Shown one piece after another: positions 36,379-45,411 of a DNA stretch of 64,000 nt; the stretch's first letter is position 1; the number at the start of each line of letters is the position of its first letter. The stretch lies in assembly GCF_007752135.1 (NCBI RefSeq), contig NZ_CP036298.1, positions 1,860,001 through 1,924,000 of the forward strand, in the 5' to 3' direction. Position numbers and translations under genes: made by a program. Under the pieces are notes generated by a model that was given only the letters and a program-made list of their open reading frames with translations, was not told where the DNA came from and did not search any database. The stretch comes from Aureliella helgolandensis. GTDB taxonomy: Bacteria > Planctomycetota > Planctomycetia > Pirellulales > Pirellulaceae.

Positions 36379-37175
36379 TTTGATTTCCTGGAAGGTACTG
36401 ACTGGATGTGAAGCTGCCCGTAAGCGACATTTGAGTCTTCCGGCGGGCAAGTGATGGATATTGTACCTATTCTCAGGATTCGCAGTTTCCAGCACTTAGT
36501 CCCCCGCGATTCCTCAAGTTGCGCAGTTCCAAATCTAATCAGGAAGCTCCCGTGAATCCTAATGCACTCGTCGGTATAGCCCAAACCTAGACGCGAAGAG
36601 TGCCAATAGGGCGACCCCATGACGGTGCACGTCGGTAACCTATGGCAAATCGGCAGAGCCAGTCCATGGAGGCGGTGTGTTTGGTTCACTGAGAACAGAT
36701 TTCCTCGAGCTTGCGTTTGCAACATGGGCATTATCCCTTGAGTTCCTTAGCAAGCGTCTTCAACGACCAAGGCTGCGGTAGGCTTAACCTAGTCCGAAAT
36801 GTCAGTGGAACGCGGCACGCATAATGACAATAGGTGATCCCACCTGCCGAGTGCCTAGGACCTCGACCGATGATCTAGCCACATCCCTGTCAAAGAAAGT
36901 CGCACATGTTTAGCGATGGTCCTTCAGGAACCAAGTGCGTTCTACCCCAGACTCGATATCGCATTTCGGAGAGCATGCCGGGCAACTTGCAGCGTTGCTG
37001 GAATCGAATATTTGGGCGAGTTCCACCTCCGAGAAAGACGGGGCATCGGGCTCTGGCTCGTCGGGGCAAAGGCTCTTCAAGTGGAGCCGAACTGTGCGAT
37101 TCATCGGACGCCAGAAGGCTTTTCCTGTTTTCACGCGCCGATAGTAGAGCCAGCCCCAAGGTGATGACTCTTTGA
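36379..37175. other. region without a recognisable intact gene
   Basis: About 800 bp. Several overlapping frames of 80-104 codons (36890-37224, both strands) give no convincing protein. It lies directly before the IS110-like remnant and may contain its eroded 5' half, but no N-terminal DEDD-type motif can be read. Confidence 0.35.
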
Positions 37176-37679
37176 GCTCCCGGTCAGGCGATTGGCGAGT
37201 TCGATGAGAAGATCGCCGAAGCAATGAAGCAGCATCCTAATGCACACCTCTTCAATAGCCTACGAGGCGCCGGTCCTGCTCTTGCGCCGCGATTGCTCTG
37301 TGCGTTTGGGGCACAGAAAGACCGCTGGGAAGATGCAGATAGCCTGGCTGCGTTCAGTGGGCTTGCACCCGTGACGCGTAAAAGCGGCAAGCAGCTTCAG
37401 GTTCAACGGAGGTATGCCTGACCCAAGTTCCTTCGCCAAACATTCCATGAGTTCGCCGACAGCGCTCACATCTACTGCCCATGGACCAAGGCACGATACT
37501 GCATGTTACGCGACCGAGGAATGAAGCATCATGCGGCAATCAGAAAACTCGCGCGTAGCTGGATCAGAATCCTGTTCCGCGTGTGGCAAACCGAGGTGCC
37601 ATTCGACTGCGATCGATACATCGCCCAACTCAAACAACGCTGTCCGGAGATTGCTCGATACCTAGCCCCAGAAAATTGA
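37176..37679 (+). pseudogene. IS110-family transposase remnant (C-terminal half)
   Basis: One frame reads HLFNSLRGAGPALAPRLL, DADSLAAFSGLAPVTRKSGK, an in-frame TGA at 37422-37424 where a Cys or Trp is expected (RRYA-stop-PKFLRQTFHEFA), then RDRGMKHHAAIRKLARSWIRILFRVWQT to the normal end at 37679. This is the Transposase_20 region of IS110/IS1111 elements. The N-terminal catalytic half is absent and a stop precedes the fragment, so it cannot be active. Confidence 0.8.
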
Positions 37680-38149
37680 CCAATTCCAATATTAACCCCT
37701 TGCGGAAACCTCAAATGTCTTACGCACTAACTGCAATCGGGCAGGCTTGCCTTCGGCGATGCTGGACTGTTGTCAAATTGATGGCGCCACCTGCAGAGGT
37801 CTACGTCACCGCTTTCATTCGAGCACGTGCTTTCGCCCGAGAAGTTTGTCCAGCCGCCGCGGCGTCGTGAGTGATCGAGTATCTTGCTTTACGGCGACGT
37901 AAATTCCGTTAGTTCACGTTTCCCGCTGGGACCGCATCGTGTCCCACGCAAACAGCTTTTTATCTCCCCGCAGGCCCAGACGGTGATGAATCGTCTATAA
38001 GCTCGTCCAGGGAAATGCAGGTGCGGCAAATTCGGTTGTATTTCCGCTCAACACCAAAGATCTGCAATGCGCAAAACCTCGCTGCTCATAACGAGCTTCA
38101 CTGCATAAGCTGCCATAAGAAACGGACTCTGGTGACCGCCGGGACGATT
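37680..38149. other. intergenic region, eroded
   Basis: About 470 bp between two transposase remnants. A CISCHKKRTL stretch near 38100 (plus strand) could be the zinc-binding part of the second remnant but is out of register. No gene called. Confidence 0.35.
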
Positions 38150-38340
38150 GCCGGGACCATCTGCGCCCGGTCCGCATCGCCAACTCGTCGTAACGATTCC
38201 CAAACGGTTGCAGGTCTGCTGTCGCCGCGCCCGCAGTCTGATCGGCAAACTCGCCCGGGCCGCTTCTCAGACCTCCTTCGAGATTTATCGGCAGGTGCTC
38301 GGTCGTCGCGATGCCCTCCCAGGCCTAGAAATGTATGGCC
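38150..38340 (+). pseudogene. IS91-like transposase fragment
   Basis: The plus-strand frame reads RQLVVTIPKRLQVCCRRARSL then IGKLARAASQTSFEIYRQVL. This resembles the IPKRLR..F..D..LLGKL.RAA segment of IS91/IS801-type (Y2) transposases. Only about 60 codons remain, with no start, no catalytic tyrosines and truncation at the end of the kinase gene at 38355. Family call from memory of the motif. Confidence 0.5.
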
Positions 38341-38354
38341 TGCGGTCTTTGGTA

Positions 38355-41300
38355 TCAGCGTTCACCTGCGGTCCTCAGCTTGGGCGATCGCCAAGTAACG
38401 ACGCGGCCGTTGGAACAGCTACACGTCAGCTGCGAATCGTCCATAGAGAATTCCAAGTCGACAACCCACTCGCCGGGCGCATCTCCTGCAAACACTTCTT
38501 GCCAAGTCTCAGTCTCCCATAAACGCACGGTTTGATCTTGCCCAGATGTGGCTAGGCGCGTTCCGTCTCTTGAAAATTTAAGGTTGAGAACTCGGGCAGA
38601 GTGTCCCATGAGCTTGAACTGTTTCGCATTGAGCCGATCGTAAACCAAGATCGTTCGACTCTCACCGCAAATAGCCAGGTAACGTTCGTCGGGAGAAATG
38701 GCTACTTCTCGGACTGGAAACTCGGGACGCAACGGGGTGGAAACATGACCATCGTATTTGCGTATGGTCACTTGTCGGCGTTCACTCACGGTCAACAACG
38801 CGCGGGACTTTGGAAATAATTCCATCACATAGATGGGATCGTTGCAAGGCTGATAGACAGCCTCCATCTGGCCATTGTTCAAGTCGAGACGTGACACTTT
38901 GCCGTCGCAACCTCCGACCCATAGGCATGAGCCTTTCGGATCGAGTACGCAACGCTGGAAGGGGCCGTCGAAGTGTTGTAGTTCGACTCTTCCCGCGACT
39001 CCTGCGTCGATATCTGTGGCCGCAGACGATAGTGTCGACTGTAGTTTGGAAGACTGAATGATCGAAAGAGTACCGGAACGGTCAATGACGGCCAATCGCA
39101 ACTGATCTTTATCACTAGATGGCAAGAATTCGATGTCAATTACCCGAGAGGTTCCGACGGAGTGCTGTAGCAAGCCCACAAGTTCGTCGCCCATTCTCCA
39201 GCAGCTCACGTTGCCGGCGTTGTCGCCCAAAGCGAGAAAATTCCCGTTGGTATCGACGGCCATACAGACCGGACTGCTTGGAGAGGTATCGAGGGTTGCC
39301 TTGTTGAAGGTTGGCTTCCAAAACCTAATCAGCGCGTCAGTATCCGCGGTCGCAAGCGTCCCGGTCCTGGGGCAAAAATCCACCGCTCGAACCGTTGCAC
39401 TGTGAGCGCGAAGGTCTTTGAGGTGCCACCGCTCCTCAGGGTCGTTTTCGAAATCATTGACGTCAATACATCGCCAAAGCTGAATGCGATTGTTGGTCGC
39501 TCCATTGGCAAAGAACGCGCCATCGGCAGATTGTTTGACAGAAAAAACGCCTCCAGTGGCAACGGACTTCACCGGTTTCAAGGTGGGGAATTCGTAAGCT
39601 CCACTGTCGGGATCGCGGTCGCCAAGCTGCCAAACCGCGATTAGGCCGTTGGACAGTCCTGCCAAGACATGTTCATTGCCGCGATAGAATTCCACGCTGC
39701 GCACCTCGGTCGCATGATTTCCTGGCCGGACCGCAATCGTCGTCCCCATTCGCTCACGAGAGGCAGCATCGTACAGAGCTAATTCCGCCACAAGTTGCCC
39801 ATCCTTGGTCTCCCTCGTTCGATCCCCGGTGATCAACAGATTCCCATCGGGCGAAAAATCGCAGTCGATGATGAACTTCTTGCTAGGTGTTTGTGAGTAG
39901 CCCTTTTCCAAGTCCTGCATATCCCACCAATACAGCCCTTCGTCGCCTCCCGCCACCAACTGCAGACCATCGGGACTGATTGCAACGCAGCGGAGCATGC
40001 GTGTTGAAGGTTGGCAGAGATAGATCACTTCATTTTGAGCATAGTCCCACACATACAGCTCGCCATTGTTACACGCCACTGCAAGCCGTTTTCCGTCGGG
40101 CGTAAAGGCGACAGAAACGCCGCGGTGATTGCAGTTCAGTTCGGCAATAATTTGCTGGGTCACAACGTCCAACACCGCCGCACACAGGCTGCTCGATTGA
40201 GCGATGGCCAATTTGCTCCCGTCGGGCGAATACTCAATATCCTGGATCTGATGGACACCGTAAGTGAACGAGCCGATTCGCTCCTGGGGCTTGCAGCGTG
40301 ACCGCAGGTGATACCATTCCCAGCCGCGGAAGTCCGCAGCGCCGGCGGGCGGAATCTGCGCTTCGACCAAAGCCAGCGCCTTGTCAAAATTGCCTTGCCG
40401 GAAGTAATCCTGCGCGCTGCGGATTTCAGCGATGTAGGTTCGCCGAGCCAGCGTGTCGTTCAGGGCCAAAGTTTTTTCGAACTGCCAAAAGAACAAAGCA
40501 GCTCCAACGATCAGACTGGCCATGACCAACAGTCCCGCCGTCAATGCGCCGCGGTGCCGTCGAGCGAACTTGCGCACCGCGAGGTACTTCGAAGGCGCCG
40601 GAATCGACAGTCGATCGCCCCGCAAGTGCCGAAATATATCCTCTCCCAGTTCGCCCGCTGACTGGTAGCGTAGCGCTGGATCTTTTTCGAGAGCCTTAGC
40701 AGCAATCCAATCCAGCTCGCCAGCCACCCGCCCCACAAGGCGTTTCACGCTCTCGTTGCGTAGTTTAGCAAGCTTCGGCAAGTCGCTAGCTTCGGACAAG
40801 CGTCTCGAAGCGCGGTTCGGTTCCTGGTGACGAATCGTGTTGTAAATTGCATCGACTTCGCTGCGAGCATGTCCTGACAAATCGAGCGGCGGCACATCAG
40901 TCAGCAGCTCGTACAGAATCGCTCCCAGCGAGTAGACGTCACTGCGCGTGTCGATCGCGGAAGGATCAAGGCTCAACTGTTCGGGACTCATGTATTGCCA
41001 AGTTCCCAGCACTTGGCCGAATTCGGTCATCATCGTACTTTGAGCTGTTTGATCGACCAGTTTCGCGATTCCGAAATCGATGACTTTCAACTGAGCTTGT
41101 CCATCGACGGCTGCGACCAAAATATTGGATGGCTTCAAATCGCGATGAATGATGCCGCGATGATGCGCGAATTGAATCGTCTCGCATATTTCGCCAAACA
41201 GCGCCAGTCGCCTCTCGATGCTCAGCCCCTTGTCATCGCTGTAGTCGCACAGCGACTGGCCCTCGATCATCTCCATGGCAAAGAAGTGGAAGCCTTCGGC

Positions 41301-41861
41301 GGTGCCCGCGTCCAACAACTTGGCAATGCGCGGATGATCCAACGAAGCAAGCGTCTGACGCTCCAGCTCGAATCGACGAATGGCCGAATCGTGATCGACG
41401 CCAGGCTTGAGAACTTTCAGGGCCACGTAGCGCTGGACCGGATGTGACTGACGCGCTCGAAAAACAACGCCCATACCGCCTTCCCCAAGGACCCTCTCCA
41501 GTTGGTAGCGGTCCAGTTGGCGCGGAATTCCGTTCGCAGTGCTTCTACACGTGGTTGCGCCAGCAGATGCCGCGTCGGCGCCGGTTGAATCCCGCCGTAC
41601 AAGTTGGGCAGAATTGGATGCCGGACAATTGGAGTCCGGCGCGGTCTGCCAAGTCCCGTCCGGTTGAGGATCCTTTAGGGATTCTTGCCCCGCCATAGCT
41701 TCGATTTGCGCACGCACTGTCGCAGCGCCCGCGAGTCGTTCCAAGGCGTCGACACATTGCGGGCAATCTTGCAGATGAGCTTCAATGTACTGAAACTCAG
41801 AGTCGTCCCCATCGCCCGCCGCAAAGGCGCGCAAGGCTTCTTTGCTCGGGTGACCGGTCAT
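38355..41861 (-). CDS. Ser/Thr protein kinase with N-terminal ZAS-like zinc finger and C-terminal WD40 repeats
   Basis: Membrane kinase of 1168 aa. The N-terminus has an anti-sigma-type HLQDCPQC (HxxxCxxC) zinc finger. The kinase domain (about 125-410) has GEGGMGVVF, ALKVLK, Asp241 in HRDLKPSN and DFG. One transmembrane helix (ALTAGLLVMASLIVGAALFFW) follows, then about 600 residues of WD40 blades ending near VRLWETETW. The ATG at 41861 overlaps the sigma factor stop in ATGA, so kinase and sigma factor are made together. By analogy with other planctomycete pairs the kinase probably controls that sigma factor; the fused zinc finger could bind it. Complete. Confidence 0.92.
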   Translation of the reverse strand: MTGHPSKEALRAFAAGDGDDSEFQYIEAHLQDCPQCVDALERLAGAATVRAQIEAMAGQESLKDPQPDGTWQTAPDSNCPASNSAQLVRRDSTGADAASAGATTCRSTANGIPRQLDRYQLERVLGEGGMGVVFRARQSHPVQRYVALKVLKPGVDHDSAIRRFELERQTLASLDHPRIAKLLDAGTAEGFHFFAMEMIEGQSLCDYSDDKGLSIERRLALFGEICETIQFAHHRGIIHRDLKPSNILVAAVDGQAQLKVIDFGIAKLVDQTAQSTMMTEFGQVLGTWQYMSPEQLSLDPSAIDTRSDVYSLGAILYELLTDVPPLDLSGHARSEVDAIYNTIRHQEPNRASRRLSEASDLPKLAKLRNESVKRLVGRVAGELDWIAAKALEKDPALRYQSAGELGEDIFRHLRGDRLSIPAPSKYLAVRKFARRHRGALTAGLLVMASLIVGAALFFWQFEKTLALNDTLARRTYIAEIRSAQDYFRQGNFDKALALVEAQIPPAGAADFRGWEWYHLRSRCKPQERIGSFTYGVHQIQDIEYSPDGSKLAIAQSSSLCAAVLDVVTQQIIAELNCNHRGVSVAFTPDGKRLAVACNNGELYVWDYAQNEVIYLCQPSTRMLRCVAISPDGLQLVAGGDEGLYWWDMQDLEKGYSQTPSKKFIIDCDFSPDGNLLITGDRTRETKDGQLVAELALYDAASRERMGTTIAVRPGNHATEVRSVEFYRGNEHVLAGLSNGLIAVWQLGDRDPDSGAYEFPTLKPVKSVATGGVFSVKQSADGAFFANGATNNRIQLWRCIDVNDFENDPEERWHLKDLRAHSATVRAVDFCPRTGTLATADTDALIRFWKPTFNKATLDTSPSSPVCMAVDTNGNFLALGDNAGNVSCWRMGDELVGLLQHSVGTSRVIDIEFLPSSDKDQLRLAVIDRSGTLSIIQSSKLQSTLSSAATDIDAGVAGRVELQHFDGPFQRCVLDPKGSCLWVGGCDGKVSRLDLNNGQMEAVYQPCNDPIYVMELFPKSRALLTVSERRQVTIRKYDGHVSTPLRPEFPVREVAISPDERYLAICGESRTILVYDRLNAKQFKLMGHSARVLNLKFSRDGTRLATSGQDQTVRLWETETWQEVFAGDAPGEWVVDLEFSMDDSQLTCSCSNGRVVTWRSPKLRTAGER

Positions 41862-42448
41862 ATCCGTTCCTCCAACTCCGTCGCATGTTGCTTTAGTCGC
41901 CGCAAGACGCGACTTTTGGCGGTAATCACGGAAGCTTTCGGCATGCACAGCAATTCAGCGACTTCGTCTGCAGACAGCTCGCCGAAAACCTGCTTTTCAA
42001 AGGCGGCAATCGTCTGCGGAGCGAAATCCGGAGCGATCCGCTCTAACAAGCGTCCTATCAGAAAGCAATCGTGTTCACGGTCCCATCGCTGCGCCAGCTC
42101 GCTATCGTCACGCACCAACTGCTCCACGGCGGATTCAAGGTGTATCACCTGCGGACCACGTAGCCGAGTCTGTCGCCGCAGAAACGTCGCAAGTCGATTC
42201 GCCGTGATTTTGCGCAACCAAGTCCGAAATGCGCCAGCATTACCACTGTGCTCGAAGCGCGGAAGTTCACGCAGTAGCACGCACATCACGTCTTGCCGGA
42301 CATCGGCTGCTGCATGGCCGTCAAGCCCATAACGCGTCAAACAGCTCTCAATAAACGGTTCGTACTTGAGCAGAAATGCACCCCAAGCTTGTGCATCGGA
42401 CATCGACTTGACCTTGTGCAATAGGTCCAGGGAAGTTGTCATTGTCAT
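41858..42448 (-). CDS. ECF sigma factor (kinase-linked planctomycete type)
   Basis: RNA polymerase sigma factor of 196 aa. Region 2 includes YGLDGHAAADVRQDVMCVLLRELPRFEH and FRTWLRKITANRLATFLRR; region 4 includes LSADEVAELLCMPKASVITAKSRVLRRLK. Start at 42448 or two codons later (42442); the frame extends upstream but without support. Overlaps the kinase start by 4 nt. Divergent from the barrel-protein genes at 42711, a candidate target operon. Confidence 0.88.
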   Translation of the reverse strand: MTMTTSLDLLHKVKSMSDAQAWGAFLLKYEPFIESCLTRYGLDGHAAADVRQDVMCVLLRELPRFEHSGNAGAFRTWLRKITANRLATFLRRQTRLRGPQVIHLESAVEQLVRDDSELAQRWDREHDCFLIGRLLERIAPDFAPQTIAAFEKQVFGELSADEVAELLCMPKASVITAKSRVLRRLKQHATELEERI

Positions 42449-42710
42449 CGTGTGCTCAGCCAGCTCTGGATCTTCGAACGCGATGGGACCTTGGTAGCAC
42501 AGCACGCCGCACTTTGCAAATCGAGGCACTAGGCGGGGGGGAACGTTCCACTCTGTAGGCTAGGCCGCAAAATTCGCATGAATCTATCAAAACATTTGAT
42601 GTACCGAGTCATTTTCGCGCGCCACCGCGCCTTCTACTTCATAGAGACTCCTTACGCCGGTTGCCCACGTTCGGCACTCAAGCAATTCAAATCAACCAAG
42701 AGGTGAAATC

Positions 42711-43241
42711 ATGAAATTACTTAGCCTATTTCTCCTAAGTGCTCTGGTCGTTCCAATATCAACTTGTTTCTCGCAGCAGTCTTCGCACGAGGACTTTCAA
42801 GAGTTCTGCAAATCCGTGGAGGGACGTTGGATCGGATCGACAACGTTAGTGCAAGATTCTCCATTTGGAAAAAAAGGGGACAGAGTCACCACTCATTTCT
42901 CTTCGTATATGGCGGCCGACGGGCATATGTTGATCGGTACCTACCAGGCCGGTGAAGGAACCGCTACTTGGATTCTAAGCTATCACCCGGGGGCTAAGCA
43001 AATCAATGTCCATTTGACCAACTCGGGAGGCAACTACGCTGAGGGGACGATCGCCAAGGAGAACGGCAAATGGACGGAACGAACCAAGGGTGCCAGGCCT
43101 GATGGAAGCCCGACCACGGCAGTACAAGTGCTGACGACCACAGACGATGGTGAAACGCATACGTGGAAAGGCTCAGGCACGGTTGACGGTAAGGCGATCG
43201 ACGATTGGGCGACGGTTTGGAAACGGGTTTATAAGCAATAG
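42711..43241 (+). CDS. secreted lipocalin/DUF1579-like protein
   Basis: Product of 176 aa with signal peptide (MKLLSLFLLSALVVP...CFSQ) and AGAGGTGA before the ATG. One beta-barrel domain: VEGRWIGSTTLV, FSSYMAADGHMLIGTY, WILSYHPGAKQINVHL, ending WATVWKRVY. Shares its closing W-K-R strand with the next two genes. First of four co-directional secreted-protein genes; divergent from the ECF sigma gene. Ligand unknown. Confidence 0.75.
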   Translation: MKLLSLFLLSALVVPISTCFSQQSSHEDFQEFCKSVEGRWIGSTTLVQDSPFGKKGDRVTTHFSSYMAADGHMLIGTYQAGEGTATWILSYHPGAKQINVHLTNSGGNYAEGTIAKENGKWTERTKGARPDGSPTTAVQVLTTTDDGETHTWKGSGTVDGKAIDDWATVWKRVYKQ

Positions 43242-43465
43242 AACTCGGTGGTTAGGCGACTTCTCTAAGCCAGACCACTGCACTCTATCTTGCAGTTGCT
43301 TCCGCGGAGGCTCCCATACCTTGAAAGTCATCGACGCGAAATCCAGCGACGTAGCCGTCACCGACATCCACGAACCATTAGTTAGCCACACGCCGGTATG
43401 ACGCGTCGCTAGTCGCTTCTCTTACTTCAGTCCACGACAGATCACGACCATCAGGAGAGCCCGTT

Positions 43466-44380
43466 ATGAAATCCGCGATATTGGTTTATACCGTACTTCT
43501 GTTTCCGAGTGTCTCTGCCTTTGGACAGAGCGACGATCCAGCGTTACCCGCCGAGGCTCGGACTTTTATGTCGCGTTTGGTGGGTACTTGGGAAATGCAA
43601 GGTCTTCGCAATGGCGAGCCGTTTACGGGGCTGTTGCAAGTCCGCTGGAATGACGCCCAGACGGGGTTAATTTATTGCAGCCGGGAGGGAAGTCGACTGA
43701 CACATGGCGTGGGATTCTGGGATGCCACGACGGGCGAACTGGTCGAGACATGGGTCGTCGACAATTTATCGGTTGCATTGCGCATTAAGCCTAATACGGA
43801 TCGAACCGTCGGTGATGGGCGTGTCATGCTGTACTTGCCCAATGGCGAAACGGCCGTTGGTACAACCCGGTCCGAGTATCTCACGGCGGACAATATTAGG
43901 TTTATCGGAGGCGGAACCGGCGGGCAGTCCTTTGAGGCAGAATACACCCGCGTACCAATCGAAGCCTCGGAAGCCGCGCTGGCCAATTATGGAAAATTCG
44001 TGGTCGGGGGAACGTGGGTGTGTGAGACTCAAACTCCAATCTCGAAACATACCTATCATTGGCGACCGGGGAACAAGACGCTGTGGTGGGATCGGCAGGG
44101 AGGACGCTTTCCAGGCTTAAGTCTTCTCTCAGTGGACCACGTTGCGCAATGCGTCCGCAGCATGGATGTTGACGACGACGGCTCGACCGGCAGTGCCGTA
44201 TGGCTGCAGTCGAATGAGAACACCTGGCTAATGCTCGGACGTTATCACGCGCCAGATGGCGAGCAAGATTTGCAACTTACGTTGACCCGCACTTCGCAAG
44301 ATGAAATTCACCTCACGGGAACGGCTGTCATCGACGGTAAAGAACAAACGCTTTCAGATGTTTGGAAACGAAAACGCTAG
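43466..44380 (+). CDS. secreted two-domain lipocalin/DUF1579-like protein
   Basis: Product of 304 aa, signal peptide ending SAFGQSD, AGGAGA before the ATG. Two barrel domains in tandem: MSRLVGTWEMQGL...EAEYTRV (about 34-165) and YGKFVVGGTWVCETQ...LSDVWKRKR (about 175-304). Probably an internal duplication of the single-domain neighbour. Function unknown. Confidence 0.75.
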   Translation: MKSAILVYTVLLFPSVSAFGQSDDPALPAEARTFMSRLVGTWEMQGLRNGEPFTGLLQVRWNDAQTGLIYCSREGSRLTHGVGFWDATTGELVETWVVDNLSVALRIKPNTDRTVGDGRVMLYLPNGETAVGTTRSEYLTADNIRFIGGGTGGQSFEAEYTRVPIEASEAALANYGKFVVGGTWVCETQTPISKHTYHWRPGNKTLWWDRQGGRFPGLSLLSVDHVAQCVRSMDVDDDGSTGSAVWLQSNENTWLMLGRYHAPDGEQDLQLTLTRTSQDEIHLTGTAVIDGKEQTLSDVWKRKR

Positions 44381-44458
44381 CCAGAGTACTGGACTACAGC
44401 TTGCCCTTCAAACGCGAGATGAGAGTTCAAGAATCACTCAACACAACGGAGAATTAAA

Positions 44459-45391
44459 ATGATAAGATCAACTCTGGCTTTGGCTATTTTCTTGACAGCG
44501 TTCGCGTTGCAGCCTGCTGTAGCTCAGGACCATCACCAAGCCTTCGAGCAATTTGCCGAATTCATGGAAGGTAGCTGGACCCCTGCTGAACAAAACAATG
44601 CACTACGGCCGATCCGGCATGTGTATTCATGGACGCTCGATGGAAAATTCATGCGCACCAACGGCACGCAAGATCCTGGCCGAGCCTGGGACGGCTTCGT
44701 TGGAATCGAACCCAAGTCCGGTAAGCTGGCCTGGTGGGGTTTCTTTACGACTGGCGAAGCGGGACCGATCTATCTGACGAAATTCACCGACGACGAATGG
44801 GTGTTTGTGGCTGACAACGTTGGCGCTGATGGCCAGACGAAGAAGAGCGTGTCCGTAAAGATTGTCGGAAACGGAAAGCTACACGCCCATGTCATCGACA
44901 CGTCGGGCAAAGAGAAAAAAGAAATTCACGAAGAGTGGATTCGGGCTGCCACTGGAAAGATGGCAAACGAAGCCAAGAAACCGCATCTTTGGGAATATCT
45001 GGTTGGCGATTGGGAGTTCACGAACTCCAAGGGCCTGAAAGCCAGCATAACGTTCGAAACGGTCGCTGGTGGAATGGCGAGTATCGGACACTGGATGACC
45101 GACGACGGCAAGGCGGCGATCGAGACTGTTGGTTGGAACACCGATAAGAAATGTCTGGTTGTCGATGGCTACGGAACATCGGGCAACTACTGGCACGTGG
45201 AATACACCACCGTCGGTGCCAAGAAGTGCAGCGGCCCCAGCAAAGTCGTCTATCCCGACGGGAGCAGTGTCGAAGGGATCATGACGATCGAGAAAGTCGA
45301 CGAAAACACGGTCAAGTTGCACACCGACGGCAAGGACGAAAACGGGCAGCCGATTGAAGTGAATTCACAATGGAAACGGCGCACCCCATAA
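44459..45391 (+). CDS. secreted two-domain lipocalin/DUF1579-like protein
   Basis: Product of 310 aa, signal peptide ending PAVAQDHH, GGAG before the ATG. First domain from MEGSWTPAEQN to IHEEWIRA, second from LVGDWEFTNSKG to VNSQWKRRT, again closing with W-K-R. It lies 78 bp after the previous gene and 20 bp before the quinoprotein, so an operon is likely. Ligand unknown. Confidence 0.75.
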   Translation: MIRSTLALAIFLTAFALQPAVAQDHHQAFEQFAEFMEGSWTPAEQNNALRPIRHVYSWTLDGKFMRTNGTQDPGRAWDGFVGIEPKSGKLAWWGFFTTGEAGPIYLTKFTDDEWVFVADNVGADGQTKKSVSVKIVGNGKLHAHVIDTSGKEKKEIHEEWIRAATGKMANEAKKPHLWEYLVGDWEFTNSKGLKASITFETVAGGMASIGHWMTDDGKAAIETVGWNTDKKCLVVDGYGTSGNYWHVEYTTVGAKKCSGPSKVVYPDGSSVEGIMTIEKVDENTVKLHTDGKDENGQPIEVNSQWKRRTP

Positions 45392-45411
45392 CTCAAACTC
45401 GGAGAACATCC

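Noticed and set aside
36890-37224. Overlapping 82-104 codon frames on both strands
   Set aside because: Several mutually exclusive frames of similar length, none with a family match; likely eroded DNA beside the IS110-like relic.
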